In this document: one piece after another, positions 35,648 to 45,008 of the stretch
Numbering within the stretch: position 1 is the first letter of the stretch
Layout: each line of letters begins with the position of its first letter
DNA from: Rhodopirellula sp.
Lineage (GTDB): Bacteria; Planctomycetota; Planctomycetia; Pirellulales; Pirellulaceae
DNA length: 61,076 bases
Assembly (NCBI GenBank): GCA_002701385.1
Contig: NZVD01000057.1
Span: 46,909-107,984, forward strand
Reading direction: 5' to 3'
Made by a program: the position numbers and the translations under genes
Notes under the pieces: model-generated
What the model saw: the letters and a program-made list of their open reading frames with translations, nothing else
What the model was told of the DNA's origin: nothing
The model's database searches: none

Positions 35648-36580
35648 TCAGGCCTTCCAGTCGTACGAAGACTGTTTACGATACCCTGCGATCTTAATCG
35701 TCCCATCGGCGTAGACCGATATCGTGCTACAAGCGTTACTGGCTTCAAAACTGCCCTCTACCATCGCAACCATCGTGCAATAATGAATCCCACCGATTAG
35801 TTGATGTGCGTTTTTATGGCTATGCCCCTGGAACACTGCAAGTACTTGCTTCGAAGCCTCAAGCGTTGCCCGAACTGTCGCAGCATTCTTTGCGCTGTAA
35901 ACCCCGGCATCATCCAAACGATGGTGGGCAAATACAATCGTTGGCAAGTCGTTCTTGGCTAAATCTTCTTCCAGCCATTCAATCTCTTCAGCAATGATAT
36001 TTGGATCTGTCCAGTCAAAGTTTTTCCGTTGGTATGGCGTACCGTCCGATCGAAAGCACGCATCAAGCACAACAAAATGTACACCCTGTTTGTCAAAAGA
36101 ATAGTAAGACTTTTCCTGACCAACTCCTTCGAGGAATTCAGATTTCGTCAGTGTGTCGACACAATGATTTCCGAGCACAAAATGTTTCGGGCATTCAATC
36201 GCATCCAGTTCTTTTACAATTCGCGATAGATAGCCAAGCTCTGTCTCAACCTTAGCGGCGGCATCAATCAAGTCTCCAAGGCATACCAAAAAATCTGGCT
36301 TTGCCGTTTCAAACACAGACCTGGCTTGCGCAAGTTTTTTAATCGTATCACGATAGTGCCGGCTACCTGCTGTGTCTTTATCTGCATAATGTAAATCGGT
36401 AATCGCTGAAAAACGAATCAACGGATCATCATCGAGTGCAGCTGAACAGGATTCACTCATAGACAAACCTGTCAACAGCACGAGTGAACCGTCTCGGAGA
36501 AAGGCTCTACGATTGTCGATGCCTTGGTCTCTCATCGTTCTCTCTTCGACACAAGCAGGAGTAATCTTATTTTCCGACAT
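35648..36580 (-). CDS. Tat-exported calcineurin-type metallophosphoesterase
   Basis: Encodes 310 residues. ATG 36580 has a GAGGT five bases upstream; ATG 36535 would give a shorter leader. The N-terminus carries a twin-Arg motif (NRRAFLRDGSLVLLTG), typical for proteins folded before export. The metal-ligand motifs are in order: TDLHYAD (D-x-H) near residue 60, GDLID near 105, GNHC (GNHD with the last residue changed) near 145, HHRLDD near 220 and GHSHKN (G-H-x-H) near 255. All essential Asp/His/Asn ligands are kept. It should cleave a phosphomonoester or diester. It is convergent with the GDPD gene. Substrate unknown. Confidence 0.9.
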   Translation of the reverse strand: MSENKITPACVEERTMRDQGIDNRRAFLRDGSLVLLTGLSMSESCSAALDDDPLIRFSAITDLHYADKDTAGSRHYRDTIKKLAQARSVFETAKPDFLVCLGDLIDAAAKVETELGYLSRIVKELDAIECPKHFVLGNHCVDTLTKSEFLEGVGQEKSYYSFDKQGVHFVVLDACFRSDGTPYQRKNFDWTDPNIIAEEIEWLEEDLAKNDLPTIVFAHHRLDDAGVYSAKNAATVRATLEASKQVLAVFQGHSHKNAHQLIGGIHYCTMVAMVEGSFEASNACSTISVYADGTIKIAGYRKQSSYDWKA

Positions 36581-36754
36581 ATTACCTCAGGTTTTTAAAC
36601 GTAAACGATAGGTGTTTCAATGAATAATCAATGCTAACGAAGACCCGTTATTAATAGCAAATGATAAACATCTTAATCTGACGTAGGCAATTACACCTTA
36701 TGCGGACTACAATTCGGGAATAGATTATCCATATCCTCTGAGGGAAGATTACCA

Positions 36755-37453
36755 ATGCTTCAACGTCGTAAACTCATCCACGGTTCCGCTCTGATGGCTG
36801 CTATGATGACCACCCCCGGCCTGTTTGCTGAAGAACTAGTGAGAACAGCTGGTATGACCGAAGGCCCGTTTTATCCGGATAAGCTGCCCCTTGATACGGA
36901 CAACGATCTACTGCTCATCAATGATTCCATCACACCAGGCGTAGGGCAAATTACGCATCTTAGTGGTAAGATCCTCAACCCTTTAGGACGCCCTATACGC
37001 AACGCATTTGTAGAAATCTGGCAATGTGATAACAACGGTGCATACTTACATGCAGGTTCAGGCAATGCCGACAAAAGGGATAGTAATTTTCAAGGATACG
37101 GACGCTTCTTAACCGATTCTAAAGGGAATTATTACTTCCGGACAATCAAGCCTGTTCCCTATCCGGGGAGAACTCCACATATCCACATTGCCGTAAGCCT
37201 AAATGGACATCGTGTATTTACATCCCAAATACTGATCAAGGGTTCGCCGTTAAATCAAAGAGACGGCATCTGGAGAAATATCAAAGATCCAGCAGCACGT
37301 GATAGTGTGCTCGCCGCCTTCAACCCAATCAAAGATTCACCACTGAATGAATTGGAAGCCGAGTTCAATGTCGTATTAGGACAAACGGCCGAAGAGCATC
37401 AGGATGGGAAAATCCGTGGAGGTATTGGGAAACGTCAATGGCGACGTAGGTAG
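36755..37453 (+). CDS. Tat-exported intradiol ring-cleavage dioxygenase
   Basis: Encodes 232 residues. A short twin-Arg leader (MLQRRKLIHGSALMAAM) ends near LFAEE. Residues about 28-210 are an intradiol dioxygenase fold: TEGPFYPD, LSGKILNPLGRPIRNAFVEIWQCD, NNGAYLH, YGRFLTDSKGNYYFRTIKP, and PYPGRTPHIHIAV. The iron(III) ligands are two Tyr (in GAYLH and PYPGR) and two His (TPHIHI), all present. Such enzymes open catechols or protocatechuate between the hydroxyls. Most characterised members are cytoplasmic, so export here suggests another aromatic or phenolic substrate outside the cytoplasm. It starts a three-gene run with an SRPBCC and a MOSC protein. Confidence 0.87.
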   Translation: MLQRRKLIHGSALMAAMMTTPGLFAEELVRTAGMTEGPFYPDKLPLDTDNDLLLINDSITPGVGQITHLSGKILNPLGRPIRNAFVEIWQCDNNGAYLHAGSGNADKRDSNFQGYGRFLTDSKGNYYFRTIKPVPYPGRTPHIHIAVSLNGHRVFTSQILIKGSPLNQRDGIWRNIKDPAARDSVLAAFNPIKDSPLNELEAEFNVVLGQTAEEHQDGKIRGGIGKRQWRRR

Positions 37454-37460
37454 TAGATCC

Positions 37461-38033
37461 ATGCTGGAGTTATTCAAGAGAAAACTGTTCAAGATCATCT
37501 TCTGGCTGTTTTTACTTGTTGCGCTTCCCTTCACGGTCCTGCTGCTGATCGGTAGTCAACGATTTGTCTATCAGGCGGAAATTTCAATCTCGGCACCAGT
37601 CGAAGCGATCTTCCCATTTCTGCACCAGCCGTCAAAGATTCCGCTTTGGCAAAACGGAGTGCAAGAGTTGAAGCCAATCGAAAATGACTTCAATCGTCCC
37701 GATCACCGAGCCCAGTTAATCTTGGCCCTCGATGAGAATGATGGGAAAAACGGGAACAACCACTCTATCCCCATAGTGATTAAGGACATCCTCCCCAGTA
37801 CTCACCTCATCACAGATTCGGAGACTTCCATTTTCAAATCCCAAACGATCTGGGAATTAAAAACATTGGAAGATCACTCTGTAGTACGACAGGAAGTCGT
37901 TTGTTTCTACAGTGGTGTGGGACGTTTTCTAGCTCCCTTTATGACCTCGGAAGCAGAACGTCAGTTACAGGAAGACCTGTGGAAACTCCGCGAAGTTGTT
38001 GAACAACAACAGGGAGATTCATGGTTCCCTTAA
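37461..38033 (+). CDS. Membrane-anchored SRPBCC-fold protein
   Basis: Encodes about 190 residues. I use the ATG at 37461, 7 nt after the dioxygenase stop; the ATG at 37404 would overlap it by 50 nt. A membrane helix (KIIFWLFLLVALPFTVLLLIG) is followed by a START/polyketide-cyclase (SRPBCC) fold: AEISISAPVEAIFPFL, then KIPLWQNGVQELKPIEND and DLWKLREVVEQQQ. SRPBCC domains form a deep hydrophobic pocket. No catalytic motif identifies a reaction. The end overlaps the MOSC gene by 13 nt. Confidence 0.75.
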   Translation: MLELFKRKLFKIIFWLFLLVALPFTVLLLIGSQRFVYQAEISISAPVEAIFPFLHQPSKIPLWQNGVQELKPIENDFNRPDHRAQLILALDENDGKNGNNHSIPIVIKDILPSTHLITDSETSIFKSQTIWELKTLEDHSVVRQEVVCFYSGVGRFLAPFMTSEAERQLQEDLWKLREVVEQQQGDSWFP

Positions 38034-38800
38034 TCAGTAAAATCACAATCTACCCATTGAAGTCCTTTGATGGCATCGACCTCGAATACTCACATATCCT
38101 TCCATCAGGTGCTTTGGAGAATGATCGCCGACTTACCTTATTGGACGATTCAGGCAATTATTTTAACGCGAAACGCTATCCTGAGATCCACCAGTTTGAA
38201 TGCCAATTCCACAAAGACTGGTTTAGCATGGTCATGAGTTTACCTTCGCAGTCAAAGATGGAGTTTTTCGACCTTCGAACTGACGGGGCACGTCTCGTCT
38301 CTTGGGTGAGTCAATTTTGCACCACGGTCACAGCATTCGAAGAGAACACTGAGGCAGGTTTACCTGACGACCGCAATGCCAACGGCCCCACTTTAATAAG
38401 CCGCGCAACTCTGGAATTGGTCGCTTCCTGGTTCGACGGAATGACGATTCATGATATACGCCGCCGACTTCGACCGAATATTGAAATTGAAGGCGTTCCG
38501 GCCTTTTGGGAAGACCAGCTGTTTGACAGTACCGTTCCGTTTTCCATCGCTAGCGTCCAGTTGGTAGGCAGTAACCCCTGCCAACGCTGTGTTGTACCAA
38601 CTCGCTGCCCCGACTCCGGTAGTGTATTGAATGATTTTTCTGATACTGTTCGACGCAAGAGGAAAGAATTACTTCCGGAATGGAGTGATCCCAGTCGATT
38701 TGATCACTATTATAAGCTGGCAACAAATACCAAATTAGCTCTGGAAAGTAACGGTGGAAGCATTAGCCTGGGCGACGAATTGATCCTCCCCACTAACTAA
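38021..38800 (+). CDS. MOSC-domain protein
   Basis: Encodes 259 residues. The N-terminal MOSC beta-barrel (ISKITIYPLKSFDGIDLEYS, then GALENDRRLTLLD) is followed by the MOSC domain with the conserved Cys and Asn-Pro-Cys-like region (GSNPCQRCVVPTRCPDSG), as in molybdenum cofactor sulfurase C-termini, YcbX and mARC. It probably binds molybdenum cofactor or carries sulfur. Cytoplasmic. The start overlaps the SRPBCC gene. A functional link to the dioxygenase (for instance reductive handling of N-hydroxylated compounds) is speculation. Confidence 0.85.
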   Translation: MVPLISKITIYPLKSFDGIDLEYSHILPSGALENDRRLTLLDDSGNYFNAKRYPEIHQFECQFHKDWFSMVMSLPSQSKMEFFDLRTDGARLVSWVSQFCTTVTAFEENTEAGLPDDRNANGPTLISRATLELVASWFDGMTIHDIRRRLRPNIEIEGVPAFWEDQLFDSTVPFSIASVQLVGSNPCQRCVVPTRCPDSGSVLNDFSDTVRRKRKELLPEWSDPSRFDHYYKLATNTKLALESNGGSISLGDELILPTN

Positions 38801-38896
38801 GCTGACTTGATTGTAATGCTATACAAGACCTCATGCTCACACTTATAATGAACAGGTCACAATCCACATTCTCACCAACCCAAGAATGAACTCAAA

Positions 38897-40234
38897 ATGA
38901 TACGACTAGGTGAATTCAATAGTCGAAGTTGCGACGGAGTATCTCGACGGGCATTTGTACAAGCTGGAGCTGCATTACCATTGACGGCAATGCTTTCTTC
39001 AGGACAAATTGCCGAGGCAGCGGCTAAAGCTCGTGCAAAGTCAATCGTCTTTGTATGGCTTTGGGGAGCACCCAGCCATCTCGACACATTTGACCCGAAA
39101 CCCGATGCTCCTATGAGTCACCGTGGCCCGTTTGGAACGATCCCAACGACACTACCGGGAGTGCGATTTACAGAACTCGTCCCGAAACTTGCAGCTCGTA
39201 CAGACAAGTTTGCCTTGGTTCGAAGCAACATCACACATGACGGCGGACACCCTGGAGCAGGTACCTATGGATTTACCGGGGCTCGAGAAGGACGAGGGAT
39301 CACTATTCAACCCAGCTGGGGGTCGATCGTCTCGCGTCATCATGGTGCCGGTGAAGGATTACCGCCCTATGTCATGCTCGCACGTGGAATTCCACGGGAT
39401 GTCGCGAAGTTGATTGATGGCTATGGTGGTGGTGACTGGGGGAAAGCTTATGATCCCTTCCTTATCCAATGTGACGAAATGGGAACGATTGACATCCCTG
39501 CGTTGAAGTTGGTGGATGGAATCACTCCGGATCGCATCGCTCATCGACGAAATCTGCAGGCTCAGCTCGATAAAATCAAACGCAATGTTACAGCCGACAA
39601 TTTCGATGCCTGGGATAGCAAAGCGAAACAGGCATTTACACTACTGACCAATAAACAGGCACTCGAGTCTTTAGACCTGACTCGCGAATCCACCACCCTG
39701 CGTGAGAATTACGGCCAGTCGTCTTTTGGTCAGAGTTTAATTCTGGCCCGTCGACTCGTCGAAGCTGAAGTTCCGTTTATCAATGTCAGCTGGAGTGAGT
39801 ATGTCGAAGCGTTTAGTCCCAATACCGATTTCGGTTGGGATACACATGTAAAGAATTTTGACCTCTTACCCAACCGTCACTGTCCGGTTTTGGACAATGC
39901 TATGTCTGCATTTCTGGACGACATGTATGACCGTGGGCTGATGGATCAGACGCTGGTCGTCTGCATGGGCGAATTCGGCCGTACGCCACGTATTAACAAT
40001 CGAGCTGCTCGGGATCACTGGCAGCATAATTACTTCTCCATCTGGGCTGGAGCTGGTGTGAAGCCGGGGCAGGTCGTGGGAGCAAGTGATGCGAAAGGTG
40101 AACGCCCTGTTACGCGTGGAATTGAACCCACCGGTGTCGGTGTCACGATGCTGGATTGTATGGGTATCGATAGTATCGCCCGCGCGGAATTAAATGTGCT
40201 TCCGGAAGGAGAATTCATTCATGAACTCTTCTAA
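38897..40234 (+). CDS. DUF1501 protein (unpaired copy)
   Basis: Encodes 445 residues. A twin-Arg-like leader (CDGVSRRAFVQAGAALPLTA) is followed by the DUF1501 domain: KSIVFVWLWGAPSHLDTFDP, then LPGVRFTELVPKLAARTDK, GHPGAGTYGFTG, GEFGRTPRINN and ARDHWQHNYFSIW. The family resembles the sulfatase/alkaline-phosphatase superfamily but has no firm function; it is highly expanded in planctomycetes. Two other copies in this window are paired with PSD1 genes; this one instead overlaps a TolB-like propeller gene by 14 nt. It is a separate lineage from the other two (e.g. APSHLDTFDP against GPSQLELFDY). Confidence 0.88.
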   Translation: MIRLGEFNSRSCDGVSRRAFVQAGAALPLTAMLSSGQIAEAAAKARAKSIVFVWLWGAPSHLDTFDPKPDAPMSHRGPFGTIPTTLPGVRFTELVPKLAARTDKFALVRSNITHDGGHPGAGTYGFTGAREGRGITIQPSWGSIVSRHHGAGEGLPPYVMLARGIPRDVAKLIDGYGGGDWGKAYDPFLIQCDEMGTIDIPALKLVDGITPDRIAHRRNLQAQLDKIKRNVTADNFDAWDSKAKQAFTLLTNKQALESLDLTRESTTLRENYGQSSFGQSLILARRLVEAEVPFINVSWSEYVEAFSPNTDFGWDTHVKNFDLLPNRHCPVLDNAMSAFLDDMYDRGLMDQTLVVCMGEFGRTPRINNRAARDHWQHNYFSIWAGAGVKPGQVVGASDAKGERPVTRGIEPTGVGVTMLDCMGIDSIARAELNVLPEGEFIHELF

Positions 40235-41111
40235 ACAAAGACTGGGCATTACGCTGTGGATTCTAGTTATCGGTGTACAACTTACAGCCGCTGAACCGAT
40301 TCAGCTGACTCATGACGGAAAAATGAAGCAAGATCTATGCTTCACTCATGACACCCATGAACTCATTTATTCAGTACTGAAAACGCCTTTACTAATCAAA
40401 CTGCAACGATTGAACCTTGAATCAGGCAAGATCGAGGATTTTCATGCCAATGCAAATACGAATGAAATTTATATTGAATTCGCAAAGGACATGAAGCACT
40501 ACGCTTACATTCGAAATGATGGAAATCTTCACACCGTTTTACAGGTTCAGGATGTCGACAAAGGGCAACTTTACAGCCTCAATCCAGGAGGTGGATTTGC
40601 CTGTATTCGAGCACTGACGATTAGCCCGGATGGACAGAACATCGTCTACTCCTTCCCTGAATCCAGAGGCTCGCAACAATTGTGGATGACGGATAATAAG
40701 CTCGAGAATAAAACCGAATTAACCAAATCAGATTTCATCGATGCCTATCCTCGCTTCTCGCCGACTGGCAACGTGTTAACATTTACCTCGACCCGCAGTG
40801 GAAACTTTGACATCTTTCGCATGTCCGTAGATGGCTCTGGTATTTTCCAGCTAACAGATCACCCAGGCATCGACACTCGTCCATCCTTTTCTCCGGACGG
40901 TTCGAAGATTGTCTACACAAGTTTGAGGCAGGGAAACTATGAAATCTTTATCATGAATGCGGATGGCTCAAACCAAAAGCAGGTCACAAACAATCCCGGA
41001 AAAGATGATTTTGCCTGCTGGCACCCCGATGGAAAAAGAATTCTTTATGTTGGTGAGGTTCGGGGCAAAAAAGATATCTACAGTATCTCAGTCGAAGGTA
41101 TGCTGGAGTAA
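40221..41111 (+). CDS. TolB-like beta-propeller (PD40) exported protein
   Basis: Encodes about 296 residues from ATG 40221; an ATG at 40194 would extend it further into the preceding gene. A Sec signal (GITLWILVIGVQLTAAEP) leads into PD40 blades: TISPDGQNIVYSFPESR, AYPRFSPTGNVLTFTSTRSG, RPSFSPDGSKIVYTSLRQG and DFACWHPDGKRILYVGEVRG, each with a Trp/Phe-x-Pro-Asp-Gly pattern. Four blades are clear; six are probable. TolB-type propellers bind proteins or polysaccharides in the periplasm. Coupled by a 14-nt overlap with the DUF1501 gene. Confidence 0.87.
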   Translation: MNSSKQRLGITLWILVIGVQLTAAEPIQLTHDGKMKQDLCFTHDTHELIYSVLKTPLLIKLQRLNLESGKIEDFHANANTNEIYIEFAKDMKHYAYIRNDGNLHTVLQVQDVDKGQLYSLNPGGGFACIRALTISPDGQNIVYSFPESRGSQQLWMTDNKLENKTELTKSDFIDAYPRFSPTGNVLTFTSTRSGNFDIFRMSVDGSGIFQLTDHPGIDTRPSFSPDGSKIVYTSLRQGNYEIFIMNADGSNQKQVTNNPGKDDFACWHPDGKRILYVGEVRGKKDIYSISVEGMLE

Positions 41112-41135
41112 CTGAGGTCTAGATTCACCGCCACA

Positions 41136-41168
41136 TTGAATGTGGTCGGGATGTTATGTGTCGAGTTC
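41136..41168 (+). pseudogene. Fragment of purK-like sequence
   Basis: These 33 nt match purK 31207-31239 at 30 positions, as read by eye. In frame they still spell LNVVGMLCVEF against [11 protein letters not shown] in PurK, but the similarity stops at both ends. The match is far too good for chance in 61 kb. It lies in the gap between the TolB-like gene and the convergent lipoprotein gene. Confidence 0.75.
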
Positions 41169-41284
41169 CGGGAACTGTGAGTCAATTAGATGTTGAGCGA
41201 CGGCCGGCGTGACTTTGAATTCGGCATCCCATGGCTGACTCATATCAAGACTCCGGTGAACTGAGTGATCTTTTTAAATCGTGC

Positions 41285-41782
41285 TTAGTTTAATTGAGCA
41301 CCGGATGAATCGCTCGGAGGAGCTGCAATCGATGCGGCGGGAGCTGGAGGATGAGCATCCCCGGGACCACCTGCTTTGATGACCAGGCCATCCTTAAGGA
41401 CTTCCAAGGAAATCACGCTGTCATACTGGTCATACGTAACTTGCGCCGTAATCGTCGGGAAATTCGCTTCCGATTCCACGGGATAAGTAAGAACTTCTGA
41501 AAGGCCACCTGTCACAACAAAGGCAGCGCCATACCCGGCAGCTCGCAAGTAGTTAAGTTCTTCTGCCATTCCTTGTTTGAATATAAATATATCGACACGT
41601 TTTCCATGACGGTATTCTGTGACAGCCGGAGTTCCGACTTCTGAGATCAACTGAAGCCTTGAAGTCCCCGGTTGAAACACATTGAGGTTCTTTCTCGTAG
41701 GTGCCTGCATCGCCTTTTCCACCGAACATCCCATTAGGACGGCGGTCAGTAAGATGGTACACCCGATGAGCTTCACGTTCAT
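41285..41782 (-). CDS. Lipoprotein with BamE/SmpA-like segment
   Basis: Encodes about 165 residues from ATG 41782; upstream starts would only lengthen the cytoplasmic end. The signal ends in the lipobox VLMG-C (Cys near residue 19). Residues about 35-60 (FQPGTSRLQLISEVGTPAV) resemble the helical start of BamE/SmpA domains (PGM-T-x-x-V-x-x-x-x-G-x-P), followed by strands and a Gly-rich stretch (YGAAFVVTGGLSEVLTYP). The C-terminus is Pro/Ala-rich. It may be an outer-membrane assembly or envelope protein, but the match is weak. Confidence 0.68.
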   Translation of the reverse strand: MNVKLIGCTILLTAVLMGCSVEKAMQAPTRKNLNVFQPGTSRLQLISEVGTPAVTEYRHGKRVDIFIFKQGMAEELNYLRAAGYGAAFVVTGGLSEVLTYPVESEANFPTITAQVTYDQYDSVISLEVLKDGLVIKAGGPGDAHPPAPAASIAAPPSDSSGAQLN

Positions 41783-41945
41783 ATCATTCAACCTGTGTAG
41801 GAAGTAAGTAAGCCCCACCCTTGGACGCCAGAATTGTAGGCGATGATAGGAAATTACCGTAATACCAGTTACTCAAATGAAGCAGAAGCGGGCGAGTATT
41901 TCAGCTATACTGAACAAGAATCAACCCTTAGGAGAATCATTCAAT

Positions 41946-44900
41946 ATGTCACGACAATCATTGCTAGCGATGGCATTGGTAACGATGGCCTTTCAGCCCA
42001 TGCTGGGAGCTCAGGATGTCGATTACACCAAACAAATCAAGCCTCTTTTAACTCAGCACTGCATCGATTGCCATGGTCCGGATCTGCAAGAAGGTGGGTT
42101 TAGAATCGAAACGGGTGGGTTATTGATGCGAGGCGGTGATCGCGGAGTTGCTGTGGTCGCTGGCAAACCGGATGAAAGCCTGCTTCTTGAAGTTCTCCAG
42201 GGAAAAGGGGAAGTGCCTCAAATGCCCCTCGATCTGGATCCTCTTTCGAATACAGAAATTCAACTCATCCGGGATTGGATCGTCCAGGGTGCTAAGATGT
42301 CCGAAGCGGAAGCTTCGACCAACATTGCCCGAAGGAAAAGTGACCACTGGGCATTTCAACCGATCGCTCGTCCTGATATTCCAAGATTCGAGGACAATCA
42401 ATGGGGAAACAACGGCATCGACGCATTTGTGCTGAAGCGTCTCCGCGACGAAGGGCTTACACCATCAGCCCGAGCGGATAAAGCAACGCTGATTCGCCGG
42501 ATTTACTTAGACATGCTGGGCATTCCTCCCACGCCGGAACAGATTTCTGATTTTGTGCAGAGTGATGCACCGGATGCCTATGCTCAATTGATCGACAATG
42601 TCCTTTCGTCTCCACGCTATGGAGAACGCTGGGGACGTCACTGGCTGGACCTTGCCCGCTACGCGGACTCCAACGGCTTTACCATCGATGGCCCACGAGA
42701 AATCTGGAAATACCGTGACTGGGTGATTAATGCGTTGAATGCGGATATGGCCTTTGACCAATTCACTCACGAACAAATGGCTGGCGATATGCTCAACTCG
42801 CCAACCAATGATCAGCTGATTGCTACAGGATTCCATCGCAACACCTTGATTAATCAGGAAGGTGGTACCAGTGACGAACAATTTCGTGTTGAGGCAGTCG
42901 TGGACCGCGTTAACACCACCGGAGCTGTCTATCTGGGCTTAACCGTCGGTTGTGCTCAGTGTCACCAACACAAATATGATCCAATTTCACAACGAGACTT
43001 TTATCAACTCTATGCAATTTTCAACAGCACGGCCGACAATAACGACGCCGGAGGATCAGGGCCAAAAATCAGCGTACCGTCAGAAAGGCAGCTCCAAGAA
43101 CGCGAGCAGCTCAAGACCGACCTTCAGGCGGCTGAGGCACCTTTAGCAGAACATGACAAATCGTTCATGGCCGGATTCGATGACTGGAAAGCCAAATTAC
43201 TGGCTGCAAAAGAAGTCCAATGGCAACGACAAAAGCCAGTTGAGTGGACGACCGATAAAGGAGCGGTCCTCAACAAAATAGAGGACGATCAATTGCTGGT
43301 AGATTTTAGTGTCCCGGCAAATGACACGTACATTGTTCACTACGATATTGAAATTGACCAACTTACAGCAATTCGACTGGAAGCGAATACTCATGTTAGT
43401 TTGCCAGAGTCTGGTCCCGGACGCGCAGCCAACGGGAACTTCGTACTTAGCGAATTCAATGCGTTCCTGACGAACGAAAAGGGTGAGAAGGTCGAAATCG
43501 ATCTGGGGCGAGCAATCGCCGACCATTCCCAGGATGGCTATCCGGTCTATCACTCTATTGACGGAAAAGACAACACGGGTTGGGCGATCAACGTAAAATC
43601 CGGCTCACTGAATGTCGATCGCCAAGCGATCTTCCTGCCAACCCAATCTCCCAAGATAGATGGAAAGTCACGACTTACCATTACCATGTTCCATAACAAC
43701 ACCGCGCCCAATTATCTGGTCGGTTGTTTCAGTCTGTCGGTAACCAACGAAGATCCTGCATTACTGGATACTCCTGCCAGTATCATCGCGTTGCTAAAGA
43801 AAGAGGAACGAAGCAAGGAAGAAGAAACTCAAATTGTCGAAGCCTACAAGCAAACTGATTTAACTCGAAAGGAGTTGGTAGCAAAAGTCGACTCCCTTAA
43901 GTCACAGCTCTCGGCATTGGAAAAATCGATTCCGACCACCATGATCTTGGAAGAGCTTGAAACGCCAAGAACGACACACATTCAGATTCGAGGCGATTTC
44001 CTTAGACAGGGTGCGAAAGTTCAAGCAAATGTCCCAGAGGTACTCCCGCCAATTTCAAGCGAAAACCAATACGTCACCCGTCTCGATTTTTCACAGTGGT
44101 TAATGAGCGATGAGAATCCCCTAACAGCCCGCGTCACGGTCAATCGATTTTGGCAACGCTTGTTCGGCATGGGTATTGTTCGAACTGAAAATGATTTTGG
44201 ACTTCAGGGCGAATTTCCAGAGCACCCTGAGTTACTTGACTGGCTAGCTTCGGAATTTCGCGATTCCAACTGGAGCGTCAAACGATTTCATCGTTTAGTG
44301 TTAAGTTCCGAAACCTATCAGCAATCCTCAGCCATGACGGCCAACTTACTTGAACGTGATCCGGACAATCGACTGCTGGCACGACAGTCCCGTATCCGTC
44401 TGGAAGCCGAGGCCATCCGGGATTGTAGTATTCAGGCTGCCGGTATTCTCTCGACCAAGTTGGGAGGCAAGGGGGTTTATCCACCTCAACCGGAGGGGAT
44501 TTACATTCTGACGCAACAGAAAAAAGCCTGGCCTGAAAGTAAAGGAGACGATCGGTTTCGTCGGGCGATGTACACATACTTTTGGCGCAGTAGTCCTTAT
44601 CCGCTGATGCCGACTTTTGATGCACCAGAAGCCAATACAACATGTACGCGGCGGTCTCGCAGTAATACCCCGTTACAAGCTTTAACACTAGCTAACGACA
44701 GAGCCTTCTTTGAATTTTCTCAGATGCTTGCCGAACAAGTTTTGAAACTCCGGGATGTTAGTGAATCAGATCGCATAGACGCTGCCTTCCAGCGTGTACT
44801 CACTCGTAAACCTAGTGAATATGAACAGGCACGTTTGCAGGAATTCCTGGAACAACAAAAACAATGGTATGCGGAAAACCCTGATCAGGCTCAGGCAGCA

Positions 44901-45005
44901 GCTCCCGGTTTTGTGCCGGAAGGCCTAAGCACGAGCGACGCAGCAGCCTGGACCACACTGTCACGGGTACTACTCAACCTAGACGAATTTATTACTCGGG
45001 AATAA
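41946..45005 (+). CDS. PSD1 double-haem DUF1549/DUF1553 protein (first copy)
   Basis: Encodes about 1,019 residues from ATG 41946, which has GGAGA about 10 nt upstream; ATG 41877 would give a long non-signal N-terminus. A Sec signal (LLAMALVTMAFQPMLGAQ) is followed by PSCyt1 with a c-type haem site CIDCH near residue 39. The DUF1549 region holds the family string RRIYLDMLGIPPTPEQ and a second CxxCH (CAQCH near 337). A variable central part (about 370-650) includes a coiled-coil-like stretch. The DUF1553 region (RVTVNRFWQRLFGMGIV, FRRAMYTYFWRSSPYPLM) ends the protein. Haem attachment outside the membrane fits a redox or polysaccharide-cleavage role, still unproven. It lies 3 nt before its DUF1501 partner. 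Confidence 0.88.
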   Translation: MSRQSLLAMALVTMAFQPMLGAQDVDYTKQIKPLLTQHCIDCHGPDLQEGGFRIETGGLLMRGGDRGVAVVAGKPDESLLLEVLQGKGEVPQMPLDLDPLSNTEIQLIRDWIVQGAKMSEAEASTNIARRKSDHWAFQPIARPDIPRFEDNQWGNNGIDAFVLKRLRDEGLTPSARADKATLIRRIYLDMLGIPPTPEQISDFVQSDAPDAYAQLIDNVLSSPRYGERWGRHWLDLARYADSNGFTIDGPREIWKYRDWVINALNADMAFDQFTHEQMAGDMLNSPTNDQLIATGFHRNTLINQEGGTSDEQFRVEAVVDRVNTTGAVYLGLTVGCAQCHQHKYDPISQRDFYQLYAIFNSTADNNDAGGSGPKISVPSERQLQEREQLKTDLQAAEAPLAEHDKSFMAGFDDWKAKLLAAKEVQWQRQKPVEWTTDKGAVLNKIEDDQLLVDFSVPANDTYIVHYDIEIDQLTAIRLEANTHVSLPESGPGRAANGNFVLSEFNAFLTNEKGEKVEIDLGRAIADHSQDGYPVYHSIDGKDNTGWAINVKSGSLNVDRQAIFLPTQSPKIDGKSRLTITMFHNNTAPNYLVGCFSLSVTNEDPALLDTPASIIALLKKEERSKEEETQIVEAYKQTDLTRKELVAKVDSLKSQLSALEKSIPTTMILEELETPRTTHIQIRGDFLRQGAKVQANVPEVLPPISSENQYVTRLDFSQWLMSDENPLTARVTVNRFWQRLFGMGIVRTENDFGLQGEFPEHPELLDWLASEFRDSNWSVKRFHRLVLSSETYQQSSAMTANLLERDPDNRLLARQSRIRLEAEAIRDCSIQAAGILSTKLGGKGVYPPQPEGIYILTQQKKAWPESKGDDRFRRAMYTYFWRSSPYPLMPTFDAPEANTTCTRRSRSNTPLQALTLANDRAFFEFSQMLAEQVLKLRDVSESDRIDAAFQRVLTRKPSEYEQARLQEFLEQQKQWYAENPDQAQAAAPGFVPEGLSTSDAAAWTTLSRVLLNLDEFITRE

Positions 45006-45008
45006 ATC

